Positions 44,632 through 53,840 of a stretch of 64,000 nucleotides of DNA are shown one piece after another. A program made the translations under genes and the position numbers. Positions within the stretch are counted from its first letter, which is position 1; every line of letters starts with the position of its first letter. Below the pieces are notes generated by a model. It was not told the DNA's origin, made no database searches, and worked only from the letters and a program-made list of their open reading frames with translations. The DNA comes from Roseateles subflavus. Lineage in GTDB: Bacteria > Pseudomonadota > Gammaproteobacteria > Burkholderiales > Burkholderiaceae_C. The stretch is taken from contig NZ_JASVDS010000003.1 in the NCBI RefSeq assembly GCF_030285365.1, forward strand, positions 62,001 to 126,000. The letters are read 5' to 3'.

Positions 44632-45990
44632 TCACCCCCGCAGCTTCTCCCGCATCTGGTAGTACCACATGCCGACCGCCAGCAGCGGGTTACCCAGGGC
44701 GCGACCGAAGGGCACCGAGATATGTCGGCACAAGGCGAAGGTGTCGAAGCGACCGAGCGTGCCGGTGATGGCCTCGGCCATGATTTCCCCCATCACATGG
44801 CTGGTGGCGACGCCATGGCCCGAGTAGCCCTGGCAGTACCAGACGTTCTCAGAGAGCTTGCCCAGTTGCGGGATCCGATTGATGACGATGCCCATGGCGC
44901 AGGTCCATTCGAAGTCGATGCGCACGCCCTTGAGCTGGGGGAACGTCTGCTCGATGGCCGGGCGCAGCTCGGCGGCGACGTCCCGGGAGTCACGTCCCGA
45001 GTAGTTGGCGCCGCCCCCGAACAGCAGTCGCCCCTCTGGCGTGAACCGGTAGTAGTCCAGCACGAAGCGGCAGTCGTAGACGGCGAGGTTTCTCGGATTG
45101 AGCGTCTGGGCCAGGGGCCCCAGTGGCTCCGTCGTCACGATGCCGCCCATCGCTGGGAAGATCATCCCGCCGAGCTTGCGGCGCTCCAGCTGGTGGTGCA
45201 CATCGCCGGCCAGTAGAACCTGGCGGGCATGAATCCGGCCATGGCGTGTGACCAACATCGGCCGTGGGCCGTGCGTGATCTCGAGGACTTCGGTGTGCTC
45301 GAAAATGCGCACGCCCAGCGAGGCGGCAGCGCGGGCCTCGCCGATGCACAGATTCAGCGGATGCAGATGCAGGTTGCGCATGTTGCAGATCGCGCCGACG
45401 TAGCGTTCGCTGGCCAGGTGCTCCCGCATGCCGGCGGCATCCAGCAAGGCCACGTCGCTACCCATGCCGCGCTGCTGCGCCTCGTCGAAGGCACGCTGCA
45501 GATCGGCCATGTGCGCGGGCGTCATCGCTGCATGCAGATGGCCGTCGCGCAGGTCGCAGGAGATGCCGTACCTCGCGACCCGGGCGCGGATGATGTCGTG
45601 GCCCCGCCAGCGCAGGTGCCAGATGAAGTCATCCACCTCGCGCCCGAGCCGGCGCTGCATCTGCCGGCGCATGGCAGCATCGCCCGAGAGGCTGCCGGTG
45701 ACTTGGCCGCCATTGCGGCCGCTGGCGCCCCAGCCGATGCGGTGTGTTTCCACCAGCGCGACTTTGAGCCCGCGCTCGGCGAGTTCCACTGCGGTGGCGA
45801 CACCCGTGAAGCCTCCACCGATGATGGCCACGTCGACCGTCGCGTGGCCTTCCAGTGTGGGATAGCGGGTCTCCTCCTGCAATGTGGCGGTGTAGTACGT
45901 CGGCGCCCGGTCGCGGGCGGCCCTGGCATGCAGGGGCGTGGTGATCGTGTCCATGGGCGTCCTGGGAATGGCGAGGGGCTGCGCGTTCAT
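44632..45990 (-). CDS. PuuB-type gamma-glutamylputrescine oxidase (copy 1)
   Basis: A 452-aa FAD-dependent oxidoreductase of the DAO family. The FAD loop AIIGGGFTGVATAVELAERG is followed by the diagnostic GWGASGRNGGQVTGSLSGD, as in PuuB/ordL. Later blocks are FVLDYYRFTPEGRLLFGGG and WCQGYSGHGVA-like YCQGYSGHGVATSHVMGE. PuuB oxidises gamma-glutamylputrescine to the aldehyde with release of NH3 and H2O2. ATG 45990 overlaps the puuA stop (ATGA), so the two are coupled. A second PuuB-like gene lies at 49.6 kb. Confidence 0.87.
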   Translation of the reverse strand: MNAQPLAIPRTPMDTITTPLHARAARDRAPTYYTATLQEETRYPTLEGHATVDVAIIGGGFTGVATAVELAERGLKVALVETHRIGWGASGRNGGQVTGSLSGDAAMRRQMQRRLGREVDDFIWHLRWRGHDIIRARVARYGISCDLRDGHLHAAMTPAHMADLQRAFDEAQQRGMGSDVALLDAAGMREHLASERYVGAICNMRNLHLHPLNLCIGEARAAASLGVRIFEHTEVLEITHGPRPMLVTRHGRIHARQVLLAGDVHHQLERRKLGGMIFPAMGGIVTTEPLGPLAQTLNPRNLAVYDCRFVLDYYRFTPEGRLLFGGGANYSGRDSRDVAAELRPAIEQTFPQLKGVRIDFEWTCAMGIVINRIPQLGKLSENVWYCQGYSGHGVATSHVMGEIMAEAITGTLGRFDTFALCRHISVPFGRALGNPLLAVGMWYYQMREKLRG

Positions 45991-47351
45991 GCCTGGTGCA
46001 TGTACCAGCGCCAGTCCTGCTCGCCGACTTCGCTCATGTACTGGCGGTACTCTTCCCGCTTGATGGCCAGGTAGACGCGCATGAAGTCCTCGCCGAAGCG
46101 CTCGCGGGCCCACGCGGAGTCGTCCAGCGCATCGAGTGCGCTCAGCCAGTCGGTCGGCAACAAGCGATGAGTCTGTGCATAGCCATTGCCTTCTACGGCG
46201 GGGCCCGGGTCCATGCGCTGCAGAATGCCGTCGTGGGCAGCGGCAATGATCGCCGCTGCCGCCAGGTAGGGGTTGGCATCAGCGCCACAGACGCGATGCT
46301 CGACGTGACGGCTCTCCTGCGGGCCTCCGGGAACCCGCAGACTCACCGTCCGGTTGTCCACACCCCAAGAGGGCGTGAGCGGCGCATAGCTGTGGGCCTG
46401 AAAGCGGCGGAAAGAGTTGGCGTTCGGGCAGAACATCAGGAGCGAGTCGAGCAGGAAGTGCTTCATGCCGCCGACCGCCTGGCGCAGCAAGGGCGAGCCC
46501 GCCTTGTCCTCGGCTGCAAAGAGGTTGCGACCGCTGCGGTCCGCCACGCTGATGTGCATGTGCATGCCCGATCCCGCCAGGTCGGCAAAGGGCTTGGCCA
46601 TGAAGCAGGCTCGCATGCCGTGGGCATGGGCGACACCCTTGACGAGGCGCTTGTACCGCACGGCCTGGTCCATCGCCTCCAGCGCCGGTCCGTGTTCGAG
46701 CGTGATCTCAACCTGCCCGGGCGCGTACTCCGAGATGGCGGTGCGAGCGGGCAGTCCCTGCGCCCGGCAAGCCCCATACAGCGACGCCAGGAAGGGCTCG
46801 ATCTGCTCCAGCTCTCGCAGCCCGTAGACCTGGGTTTGGCGAGGGCGACCTCCATCTGAATCGAGGGCAGGACGAGGGCGACCTTGGGCGTCGTCGCACG
46901 CATCGAGCAGGTAGAACTCAAGCTCGCAGGCCATCACCGGGTAGAAGCCATCCGCGTGTGCCGCCGTGACCACCCGCTGCAGCGCATGCCGAGGGTCCGC
47001 CGCGACGGCGGGCAGGCCCTCGGTGGGATGCATCTGTACCTGCACGGCGCCGGTCGGCATTTGCCGCCAGGGCAGGCGCACCAGGCTGCCGGGGAGGGGG
47101 TAGGCACGGCAGTCGATATCGCCGACGTCCCACACGAGTCCGCTGCCCTCGGTGTCCTCGCCCTTGAGCGAGAGGTTCATGATGGCGCTGGGCAGCGGGC
47201 GCCCGGTGCGGTAGACGGCGAGCAGCTCGTCTCGGTGGAGCAGCTTGCCGCGCGGTACGCCGGCGGCGTCCAGGATGAAGAGCTCGAAGAGGTGGATGTC
47301 GGGATTCTGGTCCAGGAAGTCGAGCGCTTCCTGCTCGATGGCGAAGGTCAT
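45987..47351 (-). CDS. puuA: Gamma-glutamylputrescine synthetase (glutamine synthetase family)
   Basis: A 454-aa glutamine-synthetase-fold enzyme that joins glutamate to putrescine with ATP. Conserved parts are ELEFYLLD (metal Glu), EYAPGQVEITLEHG, the ATP/metal block AGSGMHMHISV, the SYAPLTPSWG loop and HVEHRVCGADANPYLAAA with the catalytic Arg region. It lacks the adenylylation loop of GlnA. Its coupling to a PuuB gene and the neighbouring polyamine importer point to polyamine rather than ammonia as substrate. The ribosome site is GGAGAGATCCCC. Confidence 0.9.
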   Translation of the reverse strand: MTFAIEQEALDFLDQNPDIHLFELFILDAAGVPRGKLLHRDELLAVYRTGRPLPSAIMNLSLKGEDTEGSGLVWDVGDIDCRAYPLPGSLVRLPWRQMPTGAVQVQMHPTEGLPAVAADPRHALQRVVTAAHADGFYPVMACELEFYLLDACDDAQGRPRPALDSDGGRPRQTQVYGLRELEQIEPFLASLYGACRAQGLPARTAISEYAPGQVEITLEHGPALEAMDQAVRYKRLVKGVAHAHGMRACFMAKPFADLAGSGMHMHISVADRSGRNLFAAEDKAGSPLLRQAVGGMKHFLLDSLLMFCPNANSFRRFQAHSYAPLTPSWGVDNRTVSLRVPGGPQESRHVEHRVCGADANPYLAAAAIIAAAHDGILQRMDPGPAVEGNGYAQTHRLLPTDWLSALDALDDSAWARERFGEDFMRVYLAIKREEYRQYMSEVGEQDWRWYMHQA

Positions 47352-47737
47352 GGGGATCTCTCCAATGCGGCGGAGCGCGCACCAGCGCACTGCACGCCCG
47401 CGGACGGGATGGCAGTCCGGGCTCGGGTACGAGACCGGGCAGAGAGCCGGCGGCTTGGGTGCCGGCCTACACGCCGAGCGCGGCATGCGGAGGGCGCGCA
47501 TGCCGGCAGTGGTAGAGGGACCAGAAGTCCAGGTCGACGCCGACCCGCAGCCCGGGGCGAGCCGCCTGCCGTGTGGGTGATGCCATCGACACGCGGGCTC
47601 GCACGCGCTGTGGCACTGGCGGCGTCGCACGCGAGCGCAGGCCGCGGCGGTTGTCCGAGAGGGCGAGCGTCATGTCGATGGCGTCAATGGCAGCTGCGGC
47701 AGGTGCCGGTGCGGGTACAGGGGATGGGACAGGAGCT
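47352..47737. other. Intergenic region between puuA and ALDH 2 genes
   Basis: About 390 bp, GC-rich, no convincing gene. It holds the promoter region of puuA-puuB (minus strand) and the 3' end of the ALDH 2 transcript. I see no clear terminator or operator apart from the puuA ribosome site at its left edge. Confidence 0.4.
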
Positions 47738-49219
47738 TCAGCGCGCGTACCAGCCGACGACGCCCGGGCGCAGATTGATGTTCACCTGCTTGACCTGCTG
47801 ATACTCCTGAAGGCCGTAGATGCCGAGGTCACGGCCGTAGCCGCTCATCTTGTAGCCGCCCCAAGGGGCCTCGTTGAAGGTCGGGTTGTAGCAGTTGATC
47901 CAGGTGATGCCGGCCCGCAGCTCCTTCATCACGCGCAAGGCACGTGCGCCGTCCGCGGTGAACACGCCGCCGGCCAGGCCGTAGATCGTGTCGTTGGCCA
48001 TGGCAATGGCCGCGGCTTCGGAGTCGAAGGTCTGCACGGTCACGACAGGGCCGAACACTTCCTCTCGGACGATGTCCATGTCGGGTCGGCACTGGTCGAA
48101 GATCGTCGGGCGCACAAAGAAGCCCTTCGCGCAGTCGCCGTCCGTGTAGCGGCTGCCCCCGCAGACCAACCGTGCCCCTTGGGCCTTGGCGGTCTCGATG
48201 TAGCCCAGCACCTTGTCAAGCTGGGCCTGAGACACGAGGGCACCCAGGTCCGGGTTCTCCAGCCCTGGCCCGATGGTCATGGCGTTGGCCCGCTCTGCCA
48301 GTCGTGCGACAAAGCGATCGGCGATGCGGCGCTCCACCAGCAGCCGTGAGCCGGCCGAGCAGACCTGCCCCTGGTTGAAGAAGACGCCGATCATGGCCCA
48401 TTCGACGGCACCTTCGAGGTCCGCGTCGGCGAAGACGATGTTGGGGGACTTGCCGCCCAGCTCCAGCCCCACCTTCTTCAGATTGCCAACCGCTGCCGTG
48501 GCGATGGTCTGGCCCGTGCGGGTGCTGCCCGTGAAGGTGATCATGTCGACATCGTGGCTTTGCGCCAGCTCCTGGCCGGCCGCCGGCCCGGTGCCCAGCA
48601 CGAGATTGGCCGTGCCGGGCGGCAGGCCCACCTGCTCGAAGATCTCGAACAGGGCGATGGCGGACAGCGGTGTCAGCTCGCTGGGCTTGAAGACCACGCT
48701 GTTGCCGGCTGCCAGCGCGGGAGCGAGCTTGCCGGCCGCCATCAGCAGCGGGTAGTTCCACGGCGTGATGAGGCCGCACACGCCGATGGGCTCGTGCAAC
48801 GAATAGGCATGCATGGGGCCGAAGCCGTCCCCCACTTCGTAGATGCCGCCCTGGGGCTTGCCGATCAGGCCGGCGTAGTAGCGGAAGCAGGCGGCCGCAT
48901 CGTCGACGTCCGAGCGGGCCTCTCGCAGCGGCTTGCCGTTGTCGAGGCAGTCGATCCGGGCGAGTTCGTCCGCCCTTGCCTTGATGGCGTCCGCCACGGC
49001 GAACAGCAGCTCGGCTCGCCGCGGCCCGCTCATGCGCCGCCAGGTGCCGTGGCCGTAGAAGGCCTCGCGCGCTGCGGCAATGGCCAGCTTCGTGTCCTCG
49101 ACCTGGCTGTCCGCGACTCGCGCGAGGACCTGGCTGTTGGCGGGATTGATCACCTCCCGCGTGCCCCCCGCCAAGGCTGGTTGCCAGGCGCCGTTGATGT
49201 AGTTCTGGTGAGTCTGCAT
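47738..49219 (-). CDS. Aldehyde dehydrogenase 2 (aminoaldehyde/betaine-aldehyde type)
   Basis: A 493-aa NAD-dependent aldehyde dehydrogenase. It has PWNYPLLMAAGKLAPALAAG, Glu in LELGGKSPNIVF, and catalytic Cys in NQGQVCSAGSRLLVE; the end is EAPWGGYKMSGYGRDLGIYG. The pattern (QVCSAGSR, YGRDLG) fits the ALDH9/betB/aminobutyraldehyde group, which accepts 4-aminobutanal and 3-aminopropanal. It is the last gene of FAD-oxidase - cupin - ALDH (12 bp from the cupin). In this setting 3-aminopropanal to beta-alanine is an attractive role, but it is inferred. Confidence 0.85.
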   Translation of the reverse strand: MQTHQNYINGAWQPALAGGTREVINPANSQVLARVADSQVEDTKLAIAAAREAFYGHGTWRRMSGPRRAELLFAVADAIKARADELARIDCLDNGKPLREARSDVDDAAACFRYYAGLIGKPQGGIYEVGDGFGPMHAYSLHEPIGVCGLITPWNYPLLMAAGKLAPALAAGNSVVFKPSELTPLSAIALFEIFEQVGLPPGTANLVLGTGPAAGQELAQSHDVDMITFTGSTRTGQTIATAAVGNLKKVGLELGGKSPNIVFADADLEGAVEWAMIGVFFNQGQVCSAGSRLLVERRIADRFVARLAERANAMTIGPGLENPDLGALVSQAQLDKVLGYIETAKAQGARLVCGGSRYTDGDCAKGFFVRPTIFDQCRPDMDIVREEVFGPVVTVQTFDSEAAAIAMANDTIYGLAGGVFTADGARALRVMKELRAGITWINCYNPTFNEAPWGGYKMSGYGRDLGIYGLQEYQQVKQVNINLRPGVVGWYAR

Positions 49220-49231
49220 GAAGCGCTCCGT

Positions 49232-49585
49232 TCAGGCGATGTAGACCTTGCGCAGGGTCTCGGTCACGATCCAGCGCGTTGCGGTGCCGGCTTCGAGCCG
49301 GCCCAGTACACCGGGCTTGAGTTCCAGCGGCGGACGGCCGTCCGCAAACGCCACCGTGGCGCGACCGGACAGCACGATGAAGAACTCGTCCACCTCGATG
49401 TCCGTGCTGATGCTCGGTGTGAGCTCCCACACGCCGATCGTGCGGCTGCCCATTTGCCCGAGCCGGGCGGACCCCACGCGGGGTGTGCCGGCCAGCGTCT
49501 GCTCGGGCGGCAGGGTGCGGTAGCTCAGGGGCAGCTCCGCTGCTTCGATGCAACAGTTGGCCAGCAGTTCAAGTTCGCTGCGCAT
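49232..49585 (-). CDS. Small cupin-domain protein
   Basis: A 117-aa single cupin. The barrel motifs are weak but visible around GVWELTPSISTDIEVDEFFI and FADGRPPLELKPGVLGRL. No HTH is present, unlike PuuR, which is a HTH-cupin fusion. It is co-directional between a FAD-dependent oxidase and an aldehyde dehydrogenase, so it probably works on the same amine-degradation route, as an enzyme, an aldehyde-handling protein or an effector-binding protein. No metal-ligand histidines are obvious. ATG 49585. Confidence 0.75.
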   Translation of the reverse strand: MRSELELLANCCIEAAELPLSYRTLPPEQTLAGTPRVGSARLGQMGSRTIGVWELTPSISTDIEVDEFFIVLSGRATVAFADGRPPLELKPGVLGRLEAGTATRWIVTETLRKVYIA

Positions 49586-49628
49586 GCTCAGTGACTCCTG
49601 TGTTTGGGATGAGGGGGATGGGGCTGAA

Positions 49629-51029
49629 TCAGGAATCGAAGCCGAGCCCCAAGGCGTCCAGCGTGCGCAGCAACAGGTTGCGTTTGCCATCGCGGTGGTC
49701 CGCTCGGTTGAGAGACCAGCGAACAGCCTGAATCGTCGGGTAGGCGATAGGCTCTGGCGGGAAGGGCAGCGGGACTTCACGGACCATGCGAAGTCGGGTG
49801 CGCTCCGTGTCGCGGCCCTCTACCTTGTCCAGCAGCACATTGGCAGCGAAGCGCGTGGCGCCAACGCCCAGCCCCGTGAAGCCGGCGGCATAGGCCACCT
49901 TGCCGCCGAATGCCAGCGTGTAGAACGCGCAGAAGCGCGTCGAGGTGTCGATTGCGCCGCCCCAGCGGTGCGTGAAGCGCAGTCCCTGCAACTGGGGGAA
50001 GGTGGTGAAGAAGTGACTCGCCAGCTTCTCGAAGGAGGCTGGACGGTTGTCGTATTTGGGGTCCACCGTGCCGCAGAAGTAGTAGACCGCGTCATAGCCC
50101 CCGAACAGGATCCGGTTGCTGCGGGTGATCCGGTAGTAGTGGAACTGGTTGGCCATGTCGCCGATACCCTGGCGGTTCTTCCAGCCGATCGACGCCAGCT
50201 GCGCCGGGCTCAGCGGCTCGGACATCAGCACATAGTCATACACCGGGATGGTGTGCAGCCGGTAGCGCATCAGCAGCGAGGGGAAGGCGTTGGTTGCCAG
50301 GACCACGCGTCCTGCTGTGACGCTGCCTTCGGCGGTGCTCACGCGCATGCCCTTGCCGACTTCCTGCAGGCCCTTGGCCGGCGAACTCTCAAACAGTCGC
50401 ACACCCAGCTGGCCCGCCACGCGGGCCAGCCCGACCACCAGCTTGCCGGGATGCACCATGGCGGTGGTGTTGCGGCGCCAGTGGCCGGACAGGAAAGTCG
50501 GCGAATCGACCTCTGCGCGGATGCGCGCGGCGCTCAGGTAGTCAGGGCCCCGCAGCGCCTCGTCCTGGTAGGGCTCTACGGCGACGGTCAGCACGCCCGT
50601 GCGCTCGAAGTCGCAGTCGATGCCATAGCGCTTGAGCGTCGCCTCGAACTCGTCGAGGTTCTGGTGACCCAAGGCTTCCAGCTGGTCGAACTCCTCGGGC
50701 CAGCGGGTGCGCCCGTTTTCCTCGCCGTGCGTGATGCTGTGATCGCAGAAGCCGCCGTTGCGGCCGGAGGCCGACCATCCGAGGGAATGCCCCTCGAGCA
50801 GGATCACGCTGCGCTGGGGCTCCCGCTCCTTGGCGAGGATGGCCGTCCACAGCCCGAGGAAGCCGCCGCCCACGATGACCAGATCAGCCTGCTCATCGCC
50901 TTGCAGGGTGGGGTAGCTCGGCCGCTCGCCGACGTCGTCGAGCCAGAAGGGGCGGTTGACGCTGCCCTCTAGCGAGGCCTTGATGACGGAGTCAGGCGGA
51001 GCAAGTCGTTCGAAGACGGTGGGTTTCAT
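49629..51029 (-). CDS. PuuB-like FAD-dependent amine oxidoreductase (copy 2)
   Basis: A 466-aa DAO-family oxidase with VIVGGGFLGLWTAILAKE for FAD and the PuuB/ordL hallmark GWSASGRNGGFCDHSITHG. Later parts are QFHYYRITRSNRILFGGYDA and FTGLGVGATRFAANVLLD. It is diverged from copy 1: FCDHS replaces QVTGS after GRNGG, so a different gamma-glutamyl-amine or amine substrate is likely. ATG 51029 (MKPTVFERLAPPD) was chosen over a TTG 18 bp upstream. It heads the FAD oxidase - cupin - ALDH 2 unit (43 bp to the cupin). Confidence 0.83.
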   Translation of the reverse strand: MKPTVFERLAPPDSVIKASLEGSVNRPFWLDDVGERPSYPTLQGDEQADLVIVGGGFLGLWTAILAKEREPQRSVILLEGHSLGWSASGRNGGFCDHSITHGEENGRTRWPEEFDQLEALGHQNLDEFEATLKRYGIDCDFERTGVLTVAVEPYQDEALRGPDYLSAARIRAEVDSPTFLSGHWRRNTTAMVHPGKLVVGLARVAGQLGVRLFESSPAKGLQEVGKGMRVSTAEGSVTAGRVVLATNAFPSLLMRYRLHTIPVYDYVLMSEPLSPAQLASIGWKNRQGIGDMANQFHYYRITRSNRILFGGYDAVYYFCGTVDPKYDNRPASFEKLASHFFTTFPQLQGLRFTHRWGGAIDTSTRFCAFYTLAFGGKVAYAAGFTGLGVGATRFAANVLLDKVEGRDTERTRLRMVREVPLPFPPEPIAYPTIQAVRWSLNRADHRDGKRNLLLRTLDALGLGFDS

Positions 51030-51432
51030 GAATGTGCAAAGGTTCAAAAGGGGGCGCCGGATGGCTGCGTCAGGATCGACCGCGAGACTGGTGTCAGGCC
51101 GCGAAGCCCGAGTTGAGGGCTGTCCTCGACCCAGGCCTGCCGCTCAGCGCCACGGCAGCTGCCAGACGTGTGCAACCACCGCGCGGCGGCGAGGCAGGAG
51201 AGGATGGGCGCGGGAGTCCATAGGCAGGGAGAGTCGGTGCCGGTTCACAGGCGTCGCGGGAGGTCGGCCCAGCGCAAGGGGGCGCGGGAGGCGGTGCCGA
51301 TACGGTAGATGCGGGGCTTGCGCGTGTCTGTCCGCTGGCGGGATGACAGACAGGCCCGCTGTGCGGGTCGAAGTGACCGATCTGCTGCGCCGAGCGGGGC
51401 AGTCGGGGAGTCACTGAGCGCTGGACTGGGCC
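51030..51432. other. Intergenic region between bauR-type and FAD-oxidase genes
   Basis: About 400 bp of GC-rich sequence without a convincing gene on either strand. It includes the upstream region of the FAD oxidase operon and the 3' flank of the LysR gene. I found no clear terminator or repeat. Confidence 0.4.
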
Positions 51433-52359
51433 TTAGCGCTGGTGCGCCTCGATGAGGACGTCGCGGAAGATCTGTGCGGCCCGGGAGAGGGCGGGGGCGC
51501 GGCGGTGCACACACGAGAATCGGCAGCTGTAGTTCAGCGTTCGCGGGGCCACGGCCCTCATCTGGCCTCTTTGCACGAAGGTGTCGGCATAGTGGTCCGG
51601 CAGGAAGCCGACGAAGCCTCCCGACAGCACCAGGGTGGCGACGCCCTCCTGGTCTGAGGCTGTTGCCTCGCGAGTGAGGCGGTGCTCATGCGCCAGCATC
51701 ATGTTCGGCGAGTGATAGCCCAGGCCGGCCAGCGCCTGGGTGCCCAGGTCCTTCCAGCCAGGCGTTTGACGCCCCGGCGCAAACCAGGGGTGACCGGGAG
51801 CGGCGTATAGCTTCATGACCTCGTCGAAGAGCTCGTCGTAGGCCAGGCTCTCGGAGCGCCGGTGCTCGGGAATGATGCCCAGCAGGAACTGCCCCCCCAT
51901 GACGCCTTGCTCGATCATGGTGATGGAGCCGACATGCAGGTGCAGCTCGACCTCCGGCGCCACGTCCCGGAAGCGTGCGATGGCCTGCGGGATGCGAGCC
52001 GCCGGATTGGTGGCCGTCTTCTCGAACAGTGCCACGTGCAGCTCGCCCCCCAACCCCCGATGAATGTCGTGCAGGCTGCTGCGGAAGGACTCGGTGGCCG
52101 ACAGCAGGTGCTCCGCGGCGGCATAGACGCGCTCGCCCTCGGGGCTCAGGGCGAACCCTGCACGGCCCCGGCGGCATAGCACGAGGCCGAGGCGTTCTTC
52201 CAGGTCCTTGATGTGCCGGCTGATGGTCGACATCGCGATGTTCAGCTCCAGCTCGGCCGCGGCCATGCCGCCGCAGTCCGCCACCGCCTTGAAGACGCGC
52301 AGCAGCCGCAGATCGATGTCGCTGACGCGCCCCAGCAGGGCTTTGGACTTCGGTTGCAT
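51433..52359 (-). CDS. bauR: LysR-family regulator, BauR-like
   Basis: A 308-aa LysR regulator. The HTH is LRLLRVFKAVADCGGMAAAE with STISRHIKDLEERLGLVLC, followed by a periplasmic-binding-like effector domain (VALFEKTATNPAARIPQAI, GGFVGFLPDHYADTFV). It is divergent from an omega-amino acid:pyruvate aminotransferase followed by a (methyl)malonate-semialdehyde dehydrogenase. This is the same layout as bauR-bauA-bauC of Pseudomonas, where BauR activates beta-alanine use. A near-palindrome at 52388-52403 is the likely operator. The symbol is assigned by context and family. Confidence 0.75.
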   Translation of the reverse strand: MQPKSKALLGRVSDIDLRLLRVFKAVADCGGMAAAELELNIAMSTISRHIKDLEERLGLVLCRRGRAGFALSPEGERVYAAAEHLLSATESFRSSLHDIHRGLGGELHVALFEKTATNPAARIPQAIARFRDVAPEVELHLHVGSITMIEQGVMGGQFLLGIIPEHRRSESLAYDELFDEVMKLYAAPGHPWFAPGRQTPGWKDLGTQALAGLGYHSPNMMLAHEHRLTREATASDQEGVATLVLSGGFVGFLPDHYADTFVQRGQMRAVAPRTLNYSCRFSCVHRRAPALSRAAQIFRDVLIEAHQR

Positions 52360-52387
52360 AAAGCGTCAAGTGAAGTGGTGTATCGAG

Positions 52388-52403
52388 TCATTCTATTGAA
52401 TAA
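52388..52403. promoter_or_regulatory. Candidate BauR operator
   Basis: TCATTCTATTGAATAA, an imperfect 16-bp palindrome (arms ATTC/GAAT) in an AT-rich patch between the divergent bauR and bauA start codons, 28 bp from the bauR ATG. Placement fits a LysR activator and self-repressor site. Confidence 0.45.
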
Positions 52404-52471
52404 CAAGTTCCATGAGGATCACGCCCATCGTTGCCTGTCAACCCTTTGACCGACCCCCTGGAGATCCCGCC

Positions 52472-53821
52472 ATGAGCACCGACGTCCTATGGACCCCACC
52501 CCGCCCTCAGCGGGACCCCGCCCACCTCGCCACGCATTGGATGGCCTTCACCGGCAATCGCGAGTTCAAGGCGAACGCCCGACTCATCACGTCCGCGCAG
52601 GGCAACTACTACAAGTCGGATGATGGCCGGGACATCTTTGACGGCCTGTCGGGGCTCTGGTGCACGGGCCTGGGGCATGCCCGCCGGGAGATCGTCGAGG
52701 CCGTCGCCCAGCAGGTGGGCACCCTGGACTACTCGCCCGCGTTTCAGTTCGCGCATCCCCTGTCGTTTGAGCTGGCCAATCGCATCGTTGAGCGAATGCC
52801 CGCCGGGCTCAATCGCGTGTTCTTCACCGGATCGGGCTCCGAGTCGGCGGATACCTCGCTGAAGATGGCCCGCGCCTACTGGCGACTCAAGGGGCAGCCG
52901 GGCAAGACGCGGCTCATCGGACGCAGTAAGGGCTATCACGGTGTCAACTTCGGTGGCATCTCGGTCGGGGGCATCGCCGCCAACCGCAAGCTCTACGGGC
53001 AAGGTGTTGAGGCCGACCACCTCCCCCACACCCAGCCGCCCGCAGGCAGCTTCTTCCGGGGCATGCCGACCGAAGGCGCGCATCTGGCTGACGACCTCCT
53101 GAACCTGATCCAGCTGCACGATGCCTCCAACATCGCTGCCGTCATCGTCGAACCCTTCTCTGGATCGGCCGGTGTGGTGGTGCCACCGGTGGGCTACCTG
53201 CAGCGCCTGCGGGAGCTCTGCACGGCACACAACATCCTGCTGATCTTTGACGAGGTCATCACCGGCTTCGGTCGCACCGGACATTGGACGGGGGCCGAGG
53301 CCTTCGGGGTGACGCCGGACATCATCAACGTCGCCAAGCAAATCACCAACGGCGTGCAGCCGCTGGGAGCCGTCATCGCCCGGCAGGAGATCTACGACAC
53401 CTTCATGGCTGCAGGCGGGCCGGACTACCTCCTCGAGTTCCCGCATGGCTACACCTACTCGGCGCACCCGGTGGCGTGCGCCGCAGCACTGGCGACGCTC
53501 GACCTGCTCGAGAAGGACGACGCCCTGGCCCGCGTTCGCGAACTGTCCCCCCGCCTCGAATCGGCCGTGCATGGGCTGAAGGGTGTCCGGCATGTGGCGG
53601 ACGTCCGCAATTTCGGTCTGGCGGCCGGCATCACCGTCGAGAGCGCGCCCGGCGAGCCGGCGCGCCGGCCCTACGAGGTGGCGATGGCGATGTACGAGAA
53701 GGGCTTCTACGTGCGCTATGGCGGCGACACCCTGCAGCTTGCCCCCCCCTTCACCAGTACCCCCGAGGAAATCGACCGCCTGGTGGACGCCCTCGGCCAG
53801 ACCCTGCACGAAACCCGCTGA
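52472..53821 (+). CDS. bauA: Beta-alanine (omega-amino acid):pyruvate aminotransferase
   Basis: Class III PLP aminotransferase, 449 aa, transferring the amino group of beta-alanine (and often GABA or other omega-amines) to pyruvate. The products are malonate semialdehyde and L-alanine. It closely follows Pseudomonas BauA: DGLSGLWCTGLGHARREI, VFFTGSGSESADTSLKMARA, YHGVNFGGISVGGIAANRK, FDEVITGFGRTG and catalytic Lys289 in NVAKQITNG. It begins at ATG 52472 behind CTGGAGATCCC. It is the first gene of a four-gene unit with bauC, dadA and alr. Confidence 0.9.
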   Translation: MSTDVLWTPPRPQRDPAHLATHWMAFTGNREFKANARLITSAQGNYYKSDDGRDIFDGLSGLWCTGLGHARREIVEAVAQQVGTLDYSPAFQFAHPLSFELANRIVERMPAGLNRVFFTGSGSESADTSLKMARAYWRLKGQPGKTRLIGRSKGYHGVNFGGISVGGIAANRKLYGQGVEADHLPHTQPPAGSFFRGMPTEGAHLADDLLNLIQLHDASNIAAVIVEPFSGSAGVVVPPVGYLQRLRELCTAHNILLIFDEVITGFGRTGHWTGAEAFGVTPDIINVAKQITNGVQPLGAVIARQEIYDTFMAAGGPDYLLEFPHGYTYSAHPVACAAALATLDLLEKDDALARVRELSPRLESAVHGLKGVRHVADVRNFGLAAGITVESAPGEPARRPYEVAMAMYEKGFYVRYGGDTLQLAPPFTSTPEEIDRLVDALGQTLHETR

Positions 53822-53840
53822 TCCCCCACGAGTCCCCACC

